Shown here in pieces: positions 22,378 through 32,326 of a stretch of DNA of 64,000 bases; the first letter of the stretch is position 1, and each line of letters opens with the position of its first letter. Where the stretch lies: positions 124,001-188,000 of the forward strand of contig CP051152.1 of NCBI GenBank assembly GCA_003970805.2, in the 5' to 3' direction. The translations under genes were made by a program, and so were the position numbers. The DNA is from Undibacterium piscinae. Its GTDB lineage: Bacteria; Pseudomonadota; Gammaproteobacteria; Burkholderiales; Burkholderiaceae_D. Under the pieces are notes generated by a model. The model was given only the letters and a program-made list of their open reading frames with translations. It was not told the origin of the DNA and did not search any database.

Positions 22378-22865
22378 GCTTTGGAAATTCGAGTTGAAAT
22401 TTGAATTGCAGATTGTCGCGTGGTCTTTCTCGATTCTGCTTTTCTTTCGCTTTATATGAGTAACTGACATTATTTTCTTTCGACCTTGCTTCGAGAGTCG
22501 AGCTTCAATGGATTGTTCTGTGAGTTTCCTGCCGAATTTGGCGGCTTGTGTGACTAGGGGGGGCTAGTGTTATGTGCGGCTCCCGAAGCAGCCTAAAGTG
22601 CTCCCGCTGGCGCGCGCGGCATGTCTTTCTTTGGAGCATACGCCATCCTCTGCTGCGCTATGTGAATCGTAAGCGCAGGTAGATAATAATCCGGCAGAGG
22701 TTTGATGGGGTTGCGGTGTGCATGAAGAGTTGGATATGCACATATTTGAGGGCGGAGTAGGGATATACTCCCCCTGTGTATTTTAAAGAAAATGAGTAGC
22801 GACGGGTGCTGTCAGCTGATTTTTTTAGAATAACGAGGGTGTATATCAGGCATTAATGCGTAAGC
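22378..22865. other. Gene-free region between rRNA terminator and rluF 3' end
   Basis: About 490 nt where two converging units meet. I see no convincing coding frame, tRNA or terminator for the minus-strand gene. A G8 run lies at about 22557-22564. Confidence 0.5.
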
Positions 22866-23612
22866 TTAAAATTGCTCATCATCCTGCAAGTAGCGCCATT
22901 GGCCTTCCGGGAGCTTACCTAACTTCACCTTCCCGATGCGTACCCGTTTTAATCCCAGCACTTCCAAGCCTACCATTTCACACATACGGCGGATCTGGCG
23001 CTTCTTTCCTTCTTTGAGTATGAAGTTAAGTTGGTCGTCATTTTGCCAGCGCACCTTTGCCGGAATGAGTTTCTTTCCATCCAGGCTTAGTCCGTGATTG
23101 AGCAGGCGCAAGTCTTTCTCTGGCAGTCGTCCTGGTTTTGTGTATTGCACGCGTACCAAATATTCTTTTTCAACGGAGGTGTCTTGTCCTATCAGATGTT
23201 TTGCTATGCGGCCGTCTTGAGTTAGTACTAGTAATCCAACTGAGTCGATGTCCAGGCGTCCGGCGGCTACCAAGCTAATGAGCTGGGTGGGGTGGAACTG
23301 ATTATTGACGGCGCATTCAGCCCATCGGTTTTCGGCCTTGACTAGGGCGATGGCAGGCTGATGACCATCCTCCGCCTGTCCGCTGACCAGTCCAACGGGC
23401 TTGTTAATTAGGATGGTGACACGTTTAGACTGCTCTGCGGCTGCCTGACGCTCAACAGATACGCGTTGATGGGGAAATACTTTACTGCCTAGTTCAGATA
23501 CAATCTTTCCGTCGACACGCACCCAGCCTCGTGCTATCCATTCGTCCGCTTCACGGCGGGAGCAAAGCCCTAGTTCTGACATTCTTTTGGAGAGGCGTAA
23601 TAATTCGGTCAT
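22866..23612 (-). CDS. rluF: Large-subunit rRNA pseudouridine synthase, RluF/RsuA family
   Basis: A 248-residue protein. The N-terminal S4 RNA-binding domain (LRLSKRMSELGLCSRREADEWI) is followed by the synthase domain with AAGRLDIDSVGLLVLTQDG, in which the Asp after GRL is catalytic, and GKKRQIRRMCEMVGLEV. Family knowledge: RsuA/RluB/E/F enzymes isomerise uridine in rRNA; similarity to RluF (U2604 of 23S) seems closest but RluB cannot be excluded by eye. It sits 64 nt behind glnD. Confidence 0.85.
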   Translation of the reverse strand: MTELLRLSKRMSELGLCSRREADEWIARGWVRVDGKIVSELGSKVFPHQRVSVERQAAAEQSKRVTILINKPVGLVSGQAEDGHQPAIALVKAENRWAECAVNNQFHPTQLISLVAAGRLDIDSVGLLVLTQDGRIAKHLIGQDTSVEKEYLVRVQYTKPGRLPEKDLRLLNHGLSLDGKKLIPAKVRWQNDDQLNFILKEGKKRQIRRMCEMVGLEVLGLKRVRIGKVKLGKLPEGQWRYLQDDEQF

Positions 23613-23676
23613 GATAATCTGTGCTTACTAAAAAAATAAATGGTATTGTTAATTACTTGGGCGCAATTTTTGAAAT

Positions 23677-26235
23677 CTATATGCGTAAAGCTTCCAATAA
23701 ATCCGTCTCGAATTGGATTTGGGTGCGGGCGCTTTGCAGTGCCGCACCATCGACCAGAAATACGTCTTCAACCCGCTCACCGAGAGTCATAATTTTGGCG
23801 GTGTGTAGATTGATTTTGTATTTAGTTAATACGTTGGCGATCGCATATAGCAGCCCATTTCTATCATTTGCTGAAATTGACAGGAGATAGTATTGTCCTT
23901 TTTCATCGGGACGCAGATCGACGCTAGGGATTAACGGGAAAGTTCTGGAAAGCCGAGACAGACGACCGCGATTGGGCGGTGATAAAGGGGTTTGCAACTG
24001 CAAAATTTCGGCTAATTCATGTTCAATCAGATTGATAATGTCCCGATAATTATTTGCAAATGCGGGTTCGGTTATCAGGAAGGTATCTAAGGCGTAGCCA
24101 CTTTTCGTTGTGTGAATTTTCGCATCAAGAATGCCAAAATTTTTACTGTCAAAATAATTGCAAATGCGTGCAAATAAGTCGGCCTGATCTTTTACGTAAA
24201 CGGTGACTTGCAGGCCTTCGCCTATCGGTGATAATCTGCTTTTGACGACTGGAGATAGGCTGTCGATGCGGTCGTGCAGGGCTCTGGTCTGCCATGCAAT
24301 ATCCGACGCGTCGTGGCGTAAAAAATAGGCCATATCCAGTTGTTGCCATAATTTTTCATGTGCATTACTTGGCAAACCATGTAAGCGAAGAGCTTTCAAT
24401 GCATCTTGTTGGCGATTTTTAAGTTCCCTGTCTTTTGATGGCGGCTCACCGCCAAGGACGCGCAATGTGATGCGATATAAGTCCTCAAGTAACTTGCCTT
24501 TCCAGGCATTCCAGACTTTCGGGCTGGTGCCGCGGATATCTGACACTGTCAATAAATACAAGGCAGTAAGATGGCGCTCATCCTTGACTAAACTGGCGAA
24601 TTCTTGGATGACATCCGGATCGGACAAATCTTGTTTTTGGGCGACATGTGACATCGTCAAATGATTTTTCACCAAAAATATGATGAGTTCCGAGTTTGCT
24701 TTTGAGATGCCGTGGTCATGGCAAAACTTTTTGGCATCAACCATGCCTAGCGTCGAGTGGTCGCCGTTACGTCCCTTGGCGATGTCGTGAAATAGCGCCG
24801 CAATATATAGCACCCAGGGTTGGGTAAAATTGGCCATTAACTGGCTGCAAAACGGATACTCGTGGGCGTGCTCGGTCATCGTAAAGCGACGCAGATTGCG
24901 CACTACCATCAGGATGTGCTGATCGACCGTATAGGCATGAAATAGGTCATGTTGCATCTGCCCGATGATGCGCCGGAAGTTTGGTAAATAGCGCCCCAGA
25001 ATGCTCATCTGGTTCATGTTCCTTAAGGCGTGGGTAATGCCTTGTGGAGATTGTAATATTTGTAAAAATAGCGCCCGGTTAAAAATGTCGTGACGAAAGC
25101 CGGTATCAATCAAGAAACGTGCGTGCCACAAGGCACGTAGTGTCCTGGCGGTCATTCCCTTTAGTTCGCTGTGTTGTGCAAGCAATAAAAACACCTCAAG
25201 CATTGCAGAAGGGGTCGCTTCAAAGGTGTCGTCGTTGGCGATGTCTATGAAGCCATTGACTTCGTTGAATCGCTCGTTGACCTTATGCGCAACTGATGGT
25301 TGCGGAAAGAGGCTGGACTCAATGTTTTGTAGCAAGATGGTGTTGAGTTGCGTTACCGCTTTCGCTGCCCAGTAATAGCGCTGCATCAGATATTCGCTGG
25401 CGCGACGCGATTCAGTGGTTTTGAAGCCAAAGGTCTCCGCTATGGAGGTTTGTACATCAAAAATCAAGCGATCTTCTCGGCGGCCGGCATGGATGTGCAA
25501 ACGTATCCGGATATCCTTGAAGGCGCGTTCATTGCGTTTTAGTTGGTGCGCTTCAGTTGATGTAATTAAGCCCCGTTCCGCTAACTCACGCCAAGAATTG
25601 CCCAGTTTCGCTGCTTTTGCGACCCAGAGTATTACTTGTAAATCACGTAGTCCGCCAGGGCTCTCTTTGCAATTAGGCTCCAGGCTATAAGGGGTATCTT
25701 CATATTTGACGTGCCGTTGCTGTAGCTCCAGTAATTTTGCCTGGAAAAACTGCTGCGGATTTATTTCGCTGTCGTAGCGTTCCTGGAGTTCGCGAAACAG
25801 ATTTCTGCTGCCGGTTAGCAGGCGCGCTTCCAGTAGACTAGTTTTGACGGTGATGTCGGCTGCCGCCTCATTCATGCACTCGTCGACCGTGCGTATGCTA
25901 TGGCCGATATCGAGGCCGATATCCCATAAGATTTGCACCAGACTTTCAAGCTTCTCAGTTAACTCATTATCTGGTGGCGCTGCAAGCAGGATTAAAACAT
26001 CCACATCAGAATAGGGAAATAACTCCCCGCGACCATAGCCGCCAACGGCGACTAAGGCGGTCGTTTTCGGGAAGTCAAAGCTCTTCCATATGCGCCCTAA
26101 GACGCCATCGACGCAACGGCAAAGATTGCGCAGTAAAAGTTCAGCTTTCGAGTTGTCTTTGAATGCCGCGATCGCAAGTTGCTGAGCCGTCTTCAGCTCT
26201 TGCTTGAAGGCCAGCGCAGGGAGAAGCGTAGTCAT
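23677..26235 (-). CDS. glnD: Bifunctional [protein-PII] uridylyltransferase/uridylyl-removing enzyme
   Basis: An 852-residue sensor of glutamine status. The nucleotidyltransferase domain has VGGYGRGELFPYSDVDVLIL with both metal-binding Asp residues. An HD domain around residues 430-510 includes HAYTVDQHILMVV and ALFHDIAKGRNGDHS. Two ACT domains close the protein (VTVYVKDQADLFARI and LLSISANDRNGLLYAI). It uridylylates or deuridylylates PII proteins, controlling glutamine synthetase and the Ntr response. The start lies 12 nt after map, the common betaproteobacterial arrangement. Confidence 0.96.
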   Translation of the reverse strand: MTTLLPALAFKQELKTAQQLAIAAFKDNSKAELLLRNLCRCVDGVLGRIWKSFDFPKTTALVAVGGYGRGELFPYSDVDVLILLAAPPDNELTEKLESLVQILWDIGLDIGHSIRTVDECMNEAAADITVKTSLLEARLLTGSRNLFRELQERYDSEINPQQFFQAKLLELQQRHVKYEDTPYSLEPNCKESPGGLRDLQVILWVAKAAKLGNSWRELAERGLITSTEAHQLKRNERAFKDIRIRLHIHAGRREDRLIFDVQTSIAETFGFKTTESRRASEYLMQRYYWAAKAVTQLNTILLQNIESSLFPQPSVAHKVNERFNEVNGFIDIANDDTFEATPSAMLEVFLLLAQHSELKGMTARTLRALWHARFLIDTGFRHDIFNRALFLQILQSPQGITHALRNMNQMSILGRYLPNFRRIIGQMQHDLFHAYTVDQHILMVVRNLRRFTMTEHAHEYPFCSQLMANFTQPWVLYIAALFHDIAKGRNGDHSTLGMVDAKKFCHDHGISKANSELIIFLVKNHLTMSHVAQKQDLSDPDVIQEFASLVKDERHLTALYLLTVSDIRGTSPKVWNAWKGKLLEDLYRITLRVLGGEPPSKDRELKNRQQDALKALRLHGLPSNAHEKLWQQLDMAYFLRHDASDIAWQTRALHDRIDSLSPVVKSRLSPIGEGLQVTVYVKDQADLFARICNYFDSKNFGILDAKIHTTKSGYALDTFLITEPAFANNYRDIINLIEHELAEILQLQTPLSPPNRGRLSRLSRTFPLIPSVDLRPDEKGQYYLLSISANDRNGLLYAIANVLTKYKINLHTAKIMTLGERVEDVFLVDGAALQSARTQIQFETDLLEALRI

Positions 26236-26247
26236 TAATTATGTGTA

Positions 26248-27057
26248 TTAAACATTTGTGATAAATGCCGGTGGAGGAGGTGATCCTGCGGACAGCGTTA
26301 GTACTTCATAGCCTGTTTCTGTTACCAGAATAGTGTGTTCCCATTGTGCGGAAAGGCTGCGGTCTTTGGTTTTAATGGTCCAGCCGTCACCCATTTCACG
26401 AATTTCCCGGCGACCGGCGTTAATCATAGGCTCAATGGTAAATATCATGCCAGGCGCAAGTTTGTCGAGTGTGCCCGGGCGTCCGTAATGCAGAATTTGT
26501 GGCTCTTCGTGGAAAACCTTGCCGATGCCGTGACCGCAAAATTCCCTGACTACGCTGTAACCGGATTTTTCAGCGTGTTGCTGAATGATGTGGCCAATGT
26601 CGCCAAGATGGTTGCCAGGCTTCACTTTTGAAATGCCCAGCCACATGCATTCGTAGGTGATTTCGCTCAATCTTTTTGTAAGAATAGACGGTTCGCCAAC
26701 TAAAAACATCCTGCTGTTATCGCCATGATAGCCGTCTTTGATAACAGTAATGTCAAGGTTGACGGAGTCACCGCTTTTCAATACTTTATCGCCCGGAATG
26801 CCGTGGCAAATTACATCATTGACGGAAGTGCAAATTGCTTTTGGATAAGGTGTATATCCGGGAGGGCAGTAATTGAGCGGAGCCGGAATGGTTCCCTGGA
26901 CATTCAGCATGTATTCATGGCAAAGCCTATCGATTTCGCCAGTTGTTACGCCGACTTTAACAAATGGGGTAATGTAATCGAGTACTTCAGAGCCGAGTCG
27001 GCCCGCGATACGCATTCCTGCGATATCTTCCGGAGTTTTAATTGAAATAGAGGTCAT
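26248..27057 (-). CDS. map: Methionine aminopeptidase type I
   Basis: A 269-residue type Ia enzyme. The metal ligands are in VNLDITVIKDGYHGDNSRM (two Asp), CGHGIGKVFHEEP (His), FTIEPMI (Glu) and QWEHTILVT (Glu). It removes the initiator Met from nascent proteins. Gene order map-glnD on this strand, divergent from rpsB on the other, is conserved in Betaproteobacteria; the 256-nt gap holds both promoters. Confidence 0.96.
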   Translation of the reverse strand: MTSISIKTPEDIAGMRIAGRLGSEVLDYITPFVKVGVTTGEIDRLCHEYMLNVQGTIPAPLNYCPPGYTPYPKAICTSVNDVICHGIPGDKVLKSGDSVNLDITVIKDGYHGDNSRMFLVGEPSILTKRLSEITYECMWLGISKVKPGNHLGDIGHIIQQHAEKSGYSVVREFCGHGIGKVFHEEPQILHYGRPGTLDKLAPGMIFTIEPMINAGRREIREMGDGWTIKTKDRSLSAQWEHTILVTETGYEVLTLSAGSPPPPAFITNV

Positions 27058-27194
27058 GCTTCGCCAAGTAAAATGAATGTCAATAATGGGAGATTATAGT
27101 CTAGGAGAGCGATGTGCGTTGAGCTTGACGCGAGTCGCGCTCAATGATCGAGCTTGAAGTAAGTCTGATTCTCGTAGTAGAATAGATAGTTGGC

Positions 27195-27223
27195 TTGAAT
27201 AAAATGCTAGTCAATGCTTAAGT
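27195..27223 (+). promoter_or_regulatory. Candidate rpsB promoter
   Basis: TTGAAT at 27195-27200 and TTAAGT at 27218-27223 with 17-nt spacing, about 90 nt before the rpsB start. The -10 matches the consensus at four of six positions, so this is only a candidate. Confidence 0.4.
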
Positions 27224-27241
27224 TTGTAATTTTTTAAACAC

Positions 27242-27291
27242 GAATCAGGTCAAAAAGGGTGTCCTCTATGTAGGATCACTGACTTTGATTC
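27242..27291 (+). promoter_or_regulatory. Structured rpsB 5' leader (possible S2 autoregulatory element)
   Basis: GAATCA at 27242-27247 pairs with TGATTC at 27286-27291. Inside, GGTCA/TGAC and GTGTCCT/AGGATCAC-like arms can continue the stem. It ends 22 nt before the rpsB ATG. Known: in E. coli, S2 represses rpsB-tsf through the mRNA leader. That this hairpin is the equivalent is inference. Confidence 0.5.
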
Positions 27292-27313
27292 AAGACCTAA
27301 CCCTGGAGTTATT

Positions 27314-28060
27314 ATGTCTGTAACAATGCGCGAAATGTTGGAAGCTGGTGTCCATTTTGGTCATCAAACCCGTTTTTGGAATCCAAAAATGGCCCCTTTC
27401 ATTTTTGGTCATCGCAATAAAATCCATATTATCAATCTGGAAAAAACCCTGGGTATGTACCAGGAAGCAATGAAGTATGTTCGTCAATTGTCTTCCAATC
27501 GTGGTACGGTACTTATGGTTGGCACTAAGCGTCAAGCGCGCGAGTTGATCGCAGCTGAAGCGCAACGTGCTGGTATGCCTTACGTTGATCAGCGTTGGTT
27601 GGGCGGTATGCTGACTAACTTCAAAACAGTTAAAACATCTATCAAGCGTCTGAAAGACATGGAAGTAATGATTGAAGATGGTTCTGTAGAGAAGTTGTCA
27701 AAGAAAGAAGCGTTGATGTTTCAACGTGAAATGATTAAATTGCAGAAGTCCATCGGCGGTATTAAAGATATGGCTGGCGTTCCTGATGCTATTTTCGTTG
27801 TGGATGTTGGTTTCCACAAAGGCGCAATCACTGAAGCCGCAAAATTGGGTATTCCAGTTGTTGGTATCGTAGATACTAACCATTCCCCTGAAGGTGTTAC
27901 TTACATCATTCCTGGTAATGATGATTCATCTAAGGCTATCGCTTTGTACGCACGCGGTGTCGCTGATGCTATCTTGGAAGGTCGCGCCAATGCTGTGAAT
28001 GAAGTGCTTGAGGCTGTTAAGCCAAGTGCTGATGAGTTTGTTGAAGTTGAGCAGGCTTAA
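27314..28060 (+). CDS. rpsB: 30S ribosomal protein S2
   Basis: A 248-residue S2 protein: [20 protein letters not shown] at the start, [30 protein letters not shown] and [21 protein letters not shown] are all textbook. A good ribosome site (CTGGAG) precedes the ATG. It starts the conserved translation-envelope cluster that continues to lpxB; a hairpin pair lies between it and tsf. Confidence 0.98.
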   Translation: MSVTMREMLEAGVHFGHQTRFWNPKMAPFIFGHRNKIHIINLEKTLGMYQEAMKYVRQLSSNRGTVLMVGTKRQARELIAAEAQRAGMPYVDQRWLGGMLTNFKTVKTSIKRLKDMEVMIEDGSVEKLSKKEALMFQREMIKLQKSIGGIKDMAGVPDAIFVVDVGFHKGAITEAAKLGIPVVGIVDTNHSPEGVTYIIPGNDDSSKAIALYARGVADAILEGRANAVNEVLEAVKPSADEFVEVEQA

Positions 28061-28102
28061 TAAGTAAAAATTTTCACCGTATTTATCCGGTGAAATTAAA
28101 GT

Positions 28103-28135
28103 AAAAGGGGCAAACTACCGTTCGCCCCTTTTTTT
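28103..28135 (+). terminator. Terminator or attenuator between rpsB and tsf
   Basis: AAAAGGGGC pairs with GCCCCTTTTTTT across a 12-nt loop. Just upstream, TTTCACCG/CGGTGAAA (about 28070-28094) forms a second hairpin. It would reduce read-through into tsf, as known for the E. coli rpsB-tsf unit. Confidence 0.85.
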
Positions 28136-28187
28136 AACAGAATTTATTGACGGCATCTTTGTGATGCAACGTAACTAGGAGAGAAAC

Positions 28188-29069
28188 ATGGCCGCGATTA
28201 CAGCAGCGATGGTAGGTGAATTGCGCGCAAAGACTGATGCGCCGATGATGGAATGCAAAAAGGCATTGACCGAAGCCGAAGGCAATATGGAACGTGCAGA
28301 AGAAATTCTGCGTGTGAAATTGGGCGGCAAGGCTTCCAAGGCTGCATCCCGTATTACTGCTGAAGGTGTTGTTGCTTCAGTAATCTCAGGTAATGTTGGT
28401 GCGCTGATCGAAGTTAACTGTGAAACAGACTTCGTTACAAAAAATGATGATTTCATCGCTTTTGCAAATGCATGCGCCAAGATTGTTGCTGAGCAAAATC
28501 CAGCAGATGTTGCCGCTTTGCTGGCACTTCCATTGAATGATTCTACCGTAGATACAGTTCGCGCTGCTTTGATCGGGAAAATTGGCGAAAACATGTCTAT
28601 CCGTCGCTTCCAGCGCTTTGAGACAAATTCCAAGTTGACATCGTATTTGCACGGCACTCGTATTGGTGTTGTGGTTGAATTTGATGCGGCTGATGAGCAA
28701 GTTGGTAAAGATGTTGCAATGCATATTGCAGCAATGAAGCCAGTTTCCTTATCAGTTGAGCAGGTTCCTGCTGAATTGATTGAGAAAGAGCGCTCGGTAG
28801 CATCGTTGAAAGCCGCTGAATCAGGTAAGCCAGCTGATATCGTGACGAAAATGGTTGAAGGTTCTATTCAGAAGTTTTTGAAAGAAGTTTCACTGTTGAA
28901 TCAAACTTTCGTTAAGAACGATAAGCAAACTGTTGAGCAAATGCTGAAATCAGTTGACGCTTCTGTTAAGGCATTCACTATGTATGTGGTTGGTGAAGGC
29001 ATAGAGAAGAAGCAGGATGATTTTGCAGCAGAGGTGGCCGCTCAGGTTGCCGCTGCGAAGCAAGCGTAA
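28188..29069 (+). CDS. tsf: Translation elongation factor Ts
   Basis: A 293-residue EF-Ts. The N-terminal UBA-like domain has [20 protein letters not shown]; the core has [12 protein letters not shown], the TDFV motif that inserts into EF-Tu. It recycles EF-Tu by expelling GDP. The ribosome site AGGAGAG is strong. It is flanked by terminators on both sides, so some transcripts carry rpsB-tsf only. Confidence 0.98.
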   Translation: MAAITAAMVGELRAKTDAPMMECKKALTEAEGNMERAEEILRVKLGGKASKAASRITAEGVVASVISGNVGALIEVNCETDFVTKNDDFIAFANACAKIVAEQNPADVAALLALPLNDSTVDTVRAALIGKIGENMSIRRFQRFETNSKLTSYLHGTRIGVVVEFDAADEQVGKDVAMHIAAMKPVSLSVEQVPAELIEKERSVASLKAAESGKPADIVTKMVEGSIQKFLKEVSLLNQTFVKNDKQTVEQMLKSVDASVKAFTMYVVGEGIEKKQDDFAAEVAAQVAAAKQA

Positions 29070-29082
29070 TATGGCAAAAGAA

Positions 29083-29107
29083 AACGGGCCGAAAGGCCCG
29101 TTTTTTT
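29083..29107 (+). terminator. Intrinsic terminator after tsf
   Basis: ACGGGCC-GAAA-GGCCCGT followed by seven T. A GNRA tetraloop closes the stem. Confidence 0.94.
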
Positions 29108-29132
29108 AAAGCCAAGCTTTATTGGTAGTGGT

Positions 29133-29164
29133 TGTTTGATTGTTTGATTGTTTGGTTGTTTAGG
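29133..29164. repeat. 8-bp tandem repeat before pyrH
   Basis: Units TGTTTGAT, TGTTTGAT, TGTTTGGT and TGTTTAGG at 29133-29164, in the gap between the tsf terminator and pyrH. Confidence 0.8.
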
Positions 29165-29261
29165 TTGTTTTTGCAAGTGCTTTGAGTTCAAGTGTGGTTA
29201 TAATTTTTGAATCAGAGTGTTCGCAATAATATCTTCATTTAATTTTTAAGGGGCCCAGATC

Positions 29262-29978
29262 GTGACTAAACCTGCATATAAACGTGTGCTTTTGAAACTC
29301 TCTGGCGAAGCATTGATGGGTGATGATGCTTATGGCATCAATCGCTCGACAATTGAACGTATGGTGGCCGATGTCGCCGAAATTTCCAAAATGGGCGTGG
29401 AGTTAGCCATTGTTATTGGTGGCGGCAATATTTTTCGTGGCGTTGCGCCAGGTGCTCAGGGTATGGATAGGGCAACCGCTGATTACATGGGGATGTTGGC
29501 GACAGTAATGAATGCCTTGGCTTTGGGTGATGCGATGCGCCAGGCCGGAGTGGTCGCTCGTGTGATGTCCGCTATCGGGATTGAGCAAGTGGTAGAACCT
29601 TATGTGCGACCTAAAGCATTGCAGTATCTGGAAGAGGGTAAGGTTGTTATATTCGCGGCAGGTACTGGAAATCCATTTTTCACTACTGATACCGCAGCAG
29701 CCTTGCGTGGTTCTGAAATTGGCGCTGAAATCGTCTTAAAGGCTACCAAGGTCGACGGCGTTTACACTGCCGATCCGAAAAAGGATCCAAGTGCGACACG
29801 TTACTCGACAATTTCCTTTGATGAGGCGATTTCTCGTCACTTGCAGGTAATGGATGCAACAGCTTTTGCGCTTTGCAGGGATCAAAAATTGCCGATTAAG
29901 GTGTTTTCTATCGTTAAGCCAGGTGCCTTGAAAAATCTGATTATGGGTGGGGACGAGGGTACCCTTGTCCACGTATAA
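29262..29978 (+). CDS. pyrH: UMP kinase
   Basis: A 238-residue bacterial UMP kinase of the amino-acid kinase fold: [46 protein letters not shown] and [14 protein letters not shown]. It makes UDP from UMP and is a hexamer regulated by GTP and UTP. The start is GTG at 29262, preceded by AAGGGGCC. frr follows after 141 nt, with a weak hairpin (GAGCCAG/CTGGCTC at 29994-30018) between. Confidence 0.97.
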   Translation: MTKPAYKRVLLKLSGEALMGDDAYGINRSTIERMVADVAEISKMGVELAIVIGGGNIFRGVAPGAQGMDRATADYMGMLATVMNALALGDAMRQAGVVARVMSAIGIEQVVEPYVRPKALQYLEEGKVVIFAAGTGNPFFTTDTAAALRGSEIGAEIVLKATKVDGVYTADPKKDPSATRYSTISFDEAISRHLQVMDATAFALCRDQKLPIKVFSIVKPGALKNLIMGGDEGTLVHV

Positions 29979-30119
29979 TCCGTTTTTCCGATTGAGCCAG
30001 GCTAATTGAGGCTGGCTCTTTGAAGTTTCATGTGTACATTTATTATGGATGCACAAATAACAGTGCCGGAGAATACGTGAGTTATTGTCCGGTAGTATCA
30101 AACAGTACAGGAGAATGGC

Positions 30120-30680
30120 ATGACCATCATTGATGTAAAAAAGAATACCGAGCAAAGAATGCAAAAGTCGCTTGAGACTTTGAAGGTAGACCTTTCTAAA
30201 GTCCGCACCGGGCGTGCGCATACCGGCATTCTTGACCATGTCATGGTCGATTATTATGGTGCACCTACCAATATTACCCAAGTGGCAAATGTAACCCTGA
30301 TTGATGCGCGCACGATAGGCGTACAACCTTGGGAAAAGAAAATGATTACGACCATTGAGAAAGCGATTCGCGATGCCGACTTGGGCTTGAATCCTGCCAC
30401 TCAGGGCGAGATGATCCGTGTGCCGACTCCACCATTGACAGAAGAGCGCCGCAAGGAAATGGTTAAGTTGGTTAAGACCGAAGGCGAAGATGCAAAGATT
30501 GCGATTCGCAATATTCGCCGCGATGCGAATGAGTCCTTGAAAAAACTCGTGAAAGATAAGGCTTGCTCTGAAGATGACGAGCGTCGTGCTCAGGATGAGA
30601 TTCAAAAACTGACCGATAAATTTGTTTCTGATGTGGATAAGGCGCTTGCTGATAAGGAAAAAGAAGTGTTGACCGTGTAG
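30120..30680 (+). CDS. frr: Ribosome recycling factor
   Basis: A 186-residue [51 protein letters not shown] and a final [20 protein letters not shown]. It splits post-termination ribosomes together with EF-G. AGGAGA stands before the ATG. uppS follows 38 nt later. Confidence 0.98.
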   Translation: MTIIDVKKNTEQRMQKSLETLKVDLSKVRTGRAHTGILDHVMVDYYGAPTNITQVANVTLIDARTIGVQPWEKKMITTIEKAIRDADLGLNPATQGEMIRVPTPPLTEERRKEMVKLVKTEGEDAKIAIRNIRRDANESLKKLVKDKACSEDDERRAQDEIQKLTDKFVSDVDKALADKEKEVLTV

Positions 30681-30718
30681 GTTTGTGTTGATAGTTTTTT
30701 CAATTATTCTGGATATAC

Positions 30719-31471
30719 ATGGTTCACATTAGTTCTACTAAAGAAGTGCCCCTAGTTGGGGCGATTCCAAAACATATTGCGATCATTATGGATGGCAATG
30801 GGCGGTGGGCAACTAAACGGTTCCTGCCGCGAGTGGCTGGCCATGTCAAGGGCGTAGAGGCCGTGCGCGATGTGGTCAAGGCTTGCGTCAGGCGCGACGT
30901 AAAATTCTTGACCTTGTTCGCGTTCAGTTCGGAAAACTGGCGCCGGCCGGCAGAGGAAGTCTCACTCTTGATGCGGCTTTTCGTCACTGCACTTGATAAG
31001 GAAGTCAAACGTATGCACGTCAATGGCATTCGTCTCAAGGTCGTTGGCGACTTATCTCGATTTGACGCAAAGCTACAGCAGACCATACAAGATGCCGAGG
31101 CGCTAACTGCGGGTAATCCCGGACTCACGGTCACTATCTGTGCCAACTACGGTGGTCGTTGGGATATCGTGCAGGCGTTTAATCGTCTTCGGCAAGACCT
31201 TAAGGCGGATGATGTGGTTACTGAAGACCAACTTGCGCCTTATTTGTCTATGGCCTACGCGCCCGAACCCGATTTGTTCATACGTACCGGCGGCGAGACC
31301 CGCATTTCCAATTTTTTACTGTGGCAATTAGCTTACAGTGAACTCTATTTTACCGATACCTTTTGGCCCGATTTTGGCGCTGATGCGTTAGACGAATCGA
31401 TTAAATCTTACCAGGCAAGAGAGCGACGGTTTGGTCGTACCAGTGCCCAGGTAAGCGACCAGTTAAAATAA
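30719..31471 (+). CDS. uppS: Undecaprenyl pyrophosphate synthase
   Basis: A 250-residue cis-prenyltransferase with [16 protein letters not shown] (catalytic Asp), [13 protein letters not shown], and [22 protein letters not shown]. It condenses isopentenyl diphosphate onto farnesyl diphosphate to make the C55 carrier used by peptidoglycan and by ArnC. It precedes cdsA by 16 nt. Confidence 0.97.
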   Translation: MVHISSTKEVPLVGAIPKHIAIIMDGNGRWATKRFLPRVAGHVKGVEAVRDVVKACVRRDVKFLTLFAFSSENWRRPAEEVSLLMRLFVTALDKEVKRMHVNGIRLKVVGDLSRFDAKLQQTIQDAEALTAGNPGLTVTICANYGGRWDIVQAFNRLRQDLKADDVVTEDQLAPYLSMAYAPEPDLFIRTGGETRISNFLLWQLAYSELYFTDTFWPDFGADALDESIKSYQARERRFGRTSAQVSDQLK

Positions 31472-31487
31472 TAAACAAGGTAAATCA

Positions 31488-32324
31488 ATGCTTAAAACTC
31501 GTATTATTACGGCTTTGGTGCTGCTGGGCGTACTTATTCCCATCCTCTATTCTGGCTCTATATTGTTGTTTTCACTTGTCGCAACACTGTTTTTTGGTGC
31601 CGCAATGTGGGAGTGTCAGCGACTGTTTAAAAAGCCTGCGCCGTTAATGATGGCCTTGGTGTGGTCGGCATTGTTTCTTTACCTTAGTTTCGGCAGTATG
31701 ACTGTTACTACATCTAGGCCAGATTTCCCCGCGTTGTTTGCTCTTTGTATCGTGTTTTGGTGCGTCAGACTTGTGCCTGCGCTTAGATTCGGCTTGCCCG
31801 TAATGACTGGTCTGTCGAATGGCGTCTTGAGCGGGATGTACGGAGTCGCGATATTCGGTTGTTTTGTCGCCATGGTGACTTTGTTTTTGCATTCGCCGGT
31901 TTTTTTATTATCAGCCATGGCAATGGTTTGGATCGCTGATGTGGGCGCCTATTTTTCCGGAAAAGCGTTCGGCAAACGTAAGCTTGCGCCTAGTATTTCT
32001 CCTGGTAAATCGTGGGAAGGGGCGATAGGCGGTTGGTTGGCACTGTTGCTGATAGGTGCTGCGAGTGCGGTAAGTGCTGGTTTCGCGGATACGTTTCCGG
32101 CCAAGGTGCTGATGGTTGCCGGATGGCCGGGCCTGATTCTGGCGCTCACTGTGGTTTCTATGGCGAGTGTGGTCGGTGATTTATTTGAGTCTTTACTGAA
32201 GCGCAGAGCTGGCATGAAGGATAGTAGTTCATTGCTGCCAGGGCATGGTGGTGTGCTCGATCGTATTGATGCACTGATTCCCGTATTGCCAATTGTTGCC
32301 CTTTTTGATTTTTGGTGGAAATAG
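31488..32324 (+). CDS. cdsA: Phosphatidate cytidylyltransferase
   Basis: A 278-residue integral membrane protein with about eight helices. The CTP-transferase signature near the C-terminus is [20 protein letters not shown] with [31 protein letters not shown] lies before it. It makes CDP-diacylglycerol, the precursor of all phospholipids. It ends 2 nt before the dxr ATG. Confidence 0.95.
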   Translation: MLKTRIITALVLLGVLIPILYSGSILLFSLVATLFFGAAMWECQRLFKKPAPLMMALVWSALFLYLSFGSMTVTTSRPDFPALFALCIVFWCVRLVPALRFGLPVMTGLSNGVLSGMYGVAIFGCFVAMVTLFLHSPVFLLSAMAMVWIADVGAYFSGKAFGKRKLAPSISPGKSWEGAIGGWLALLLIGAASAVSAGFADTFPAKVLMVAGWPGLILALTVVSMASVVGDLFESLLKRRAGMKDSSSLLPGHGGVLDRIDALIPVLPIVALFDFWWK

Positions 32325-32326
32325 CA

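Noticed and set aside
22147..22470. 107-codon minus-strand frame over the 5S gene and terminator
   Set aside because: Antisense to 5S rRNA and its terminator; no ribosome site or recognisable motif.
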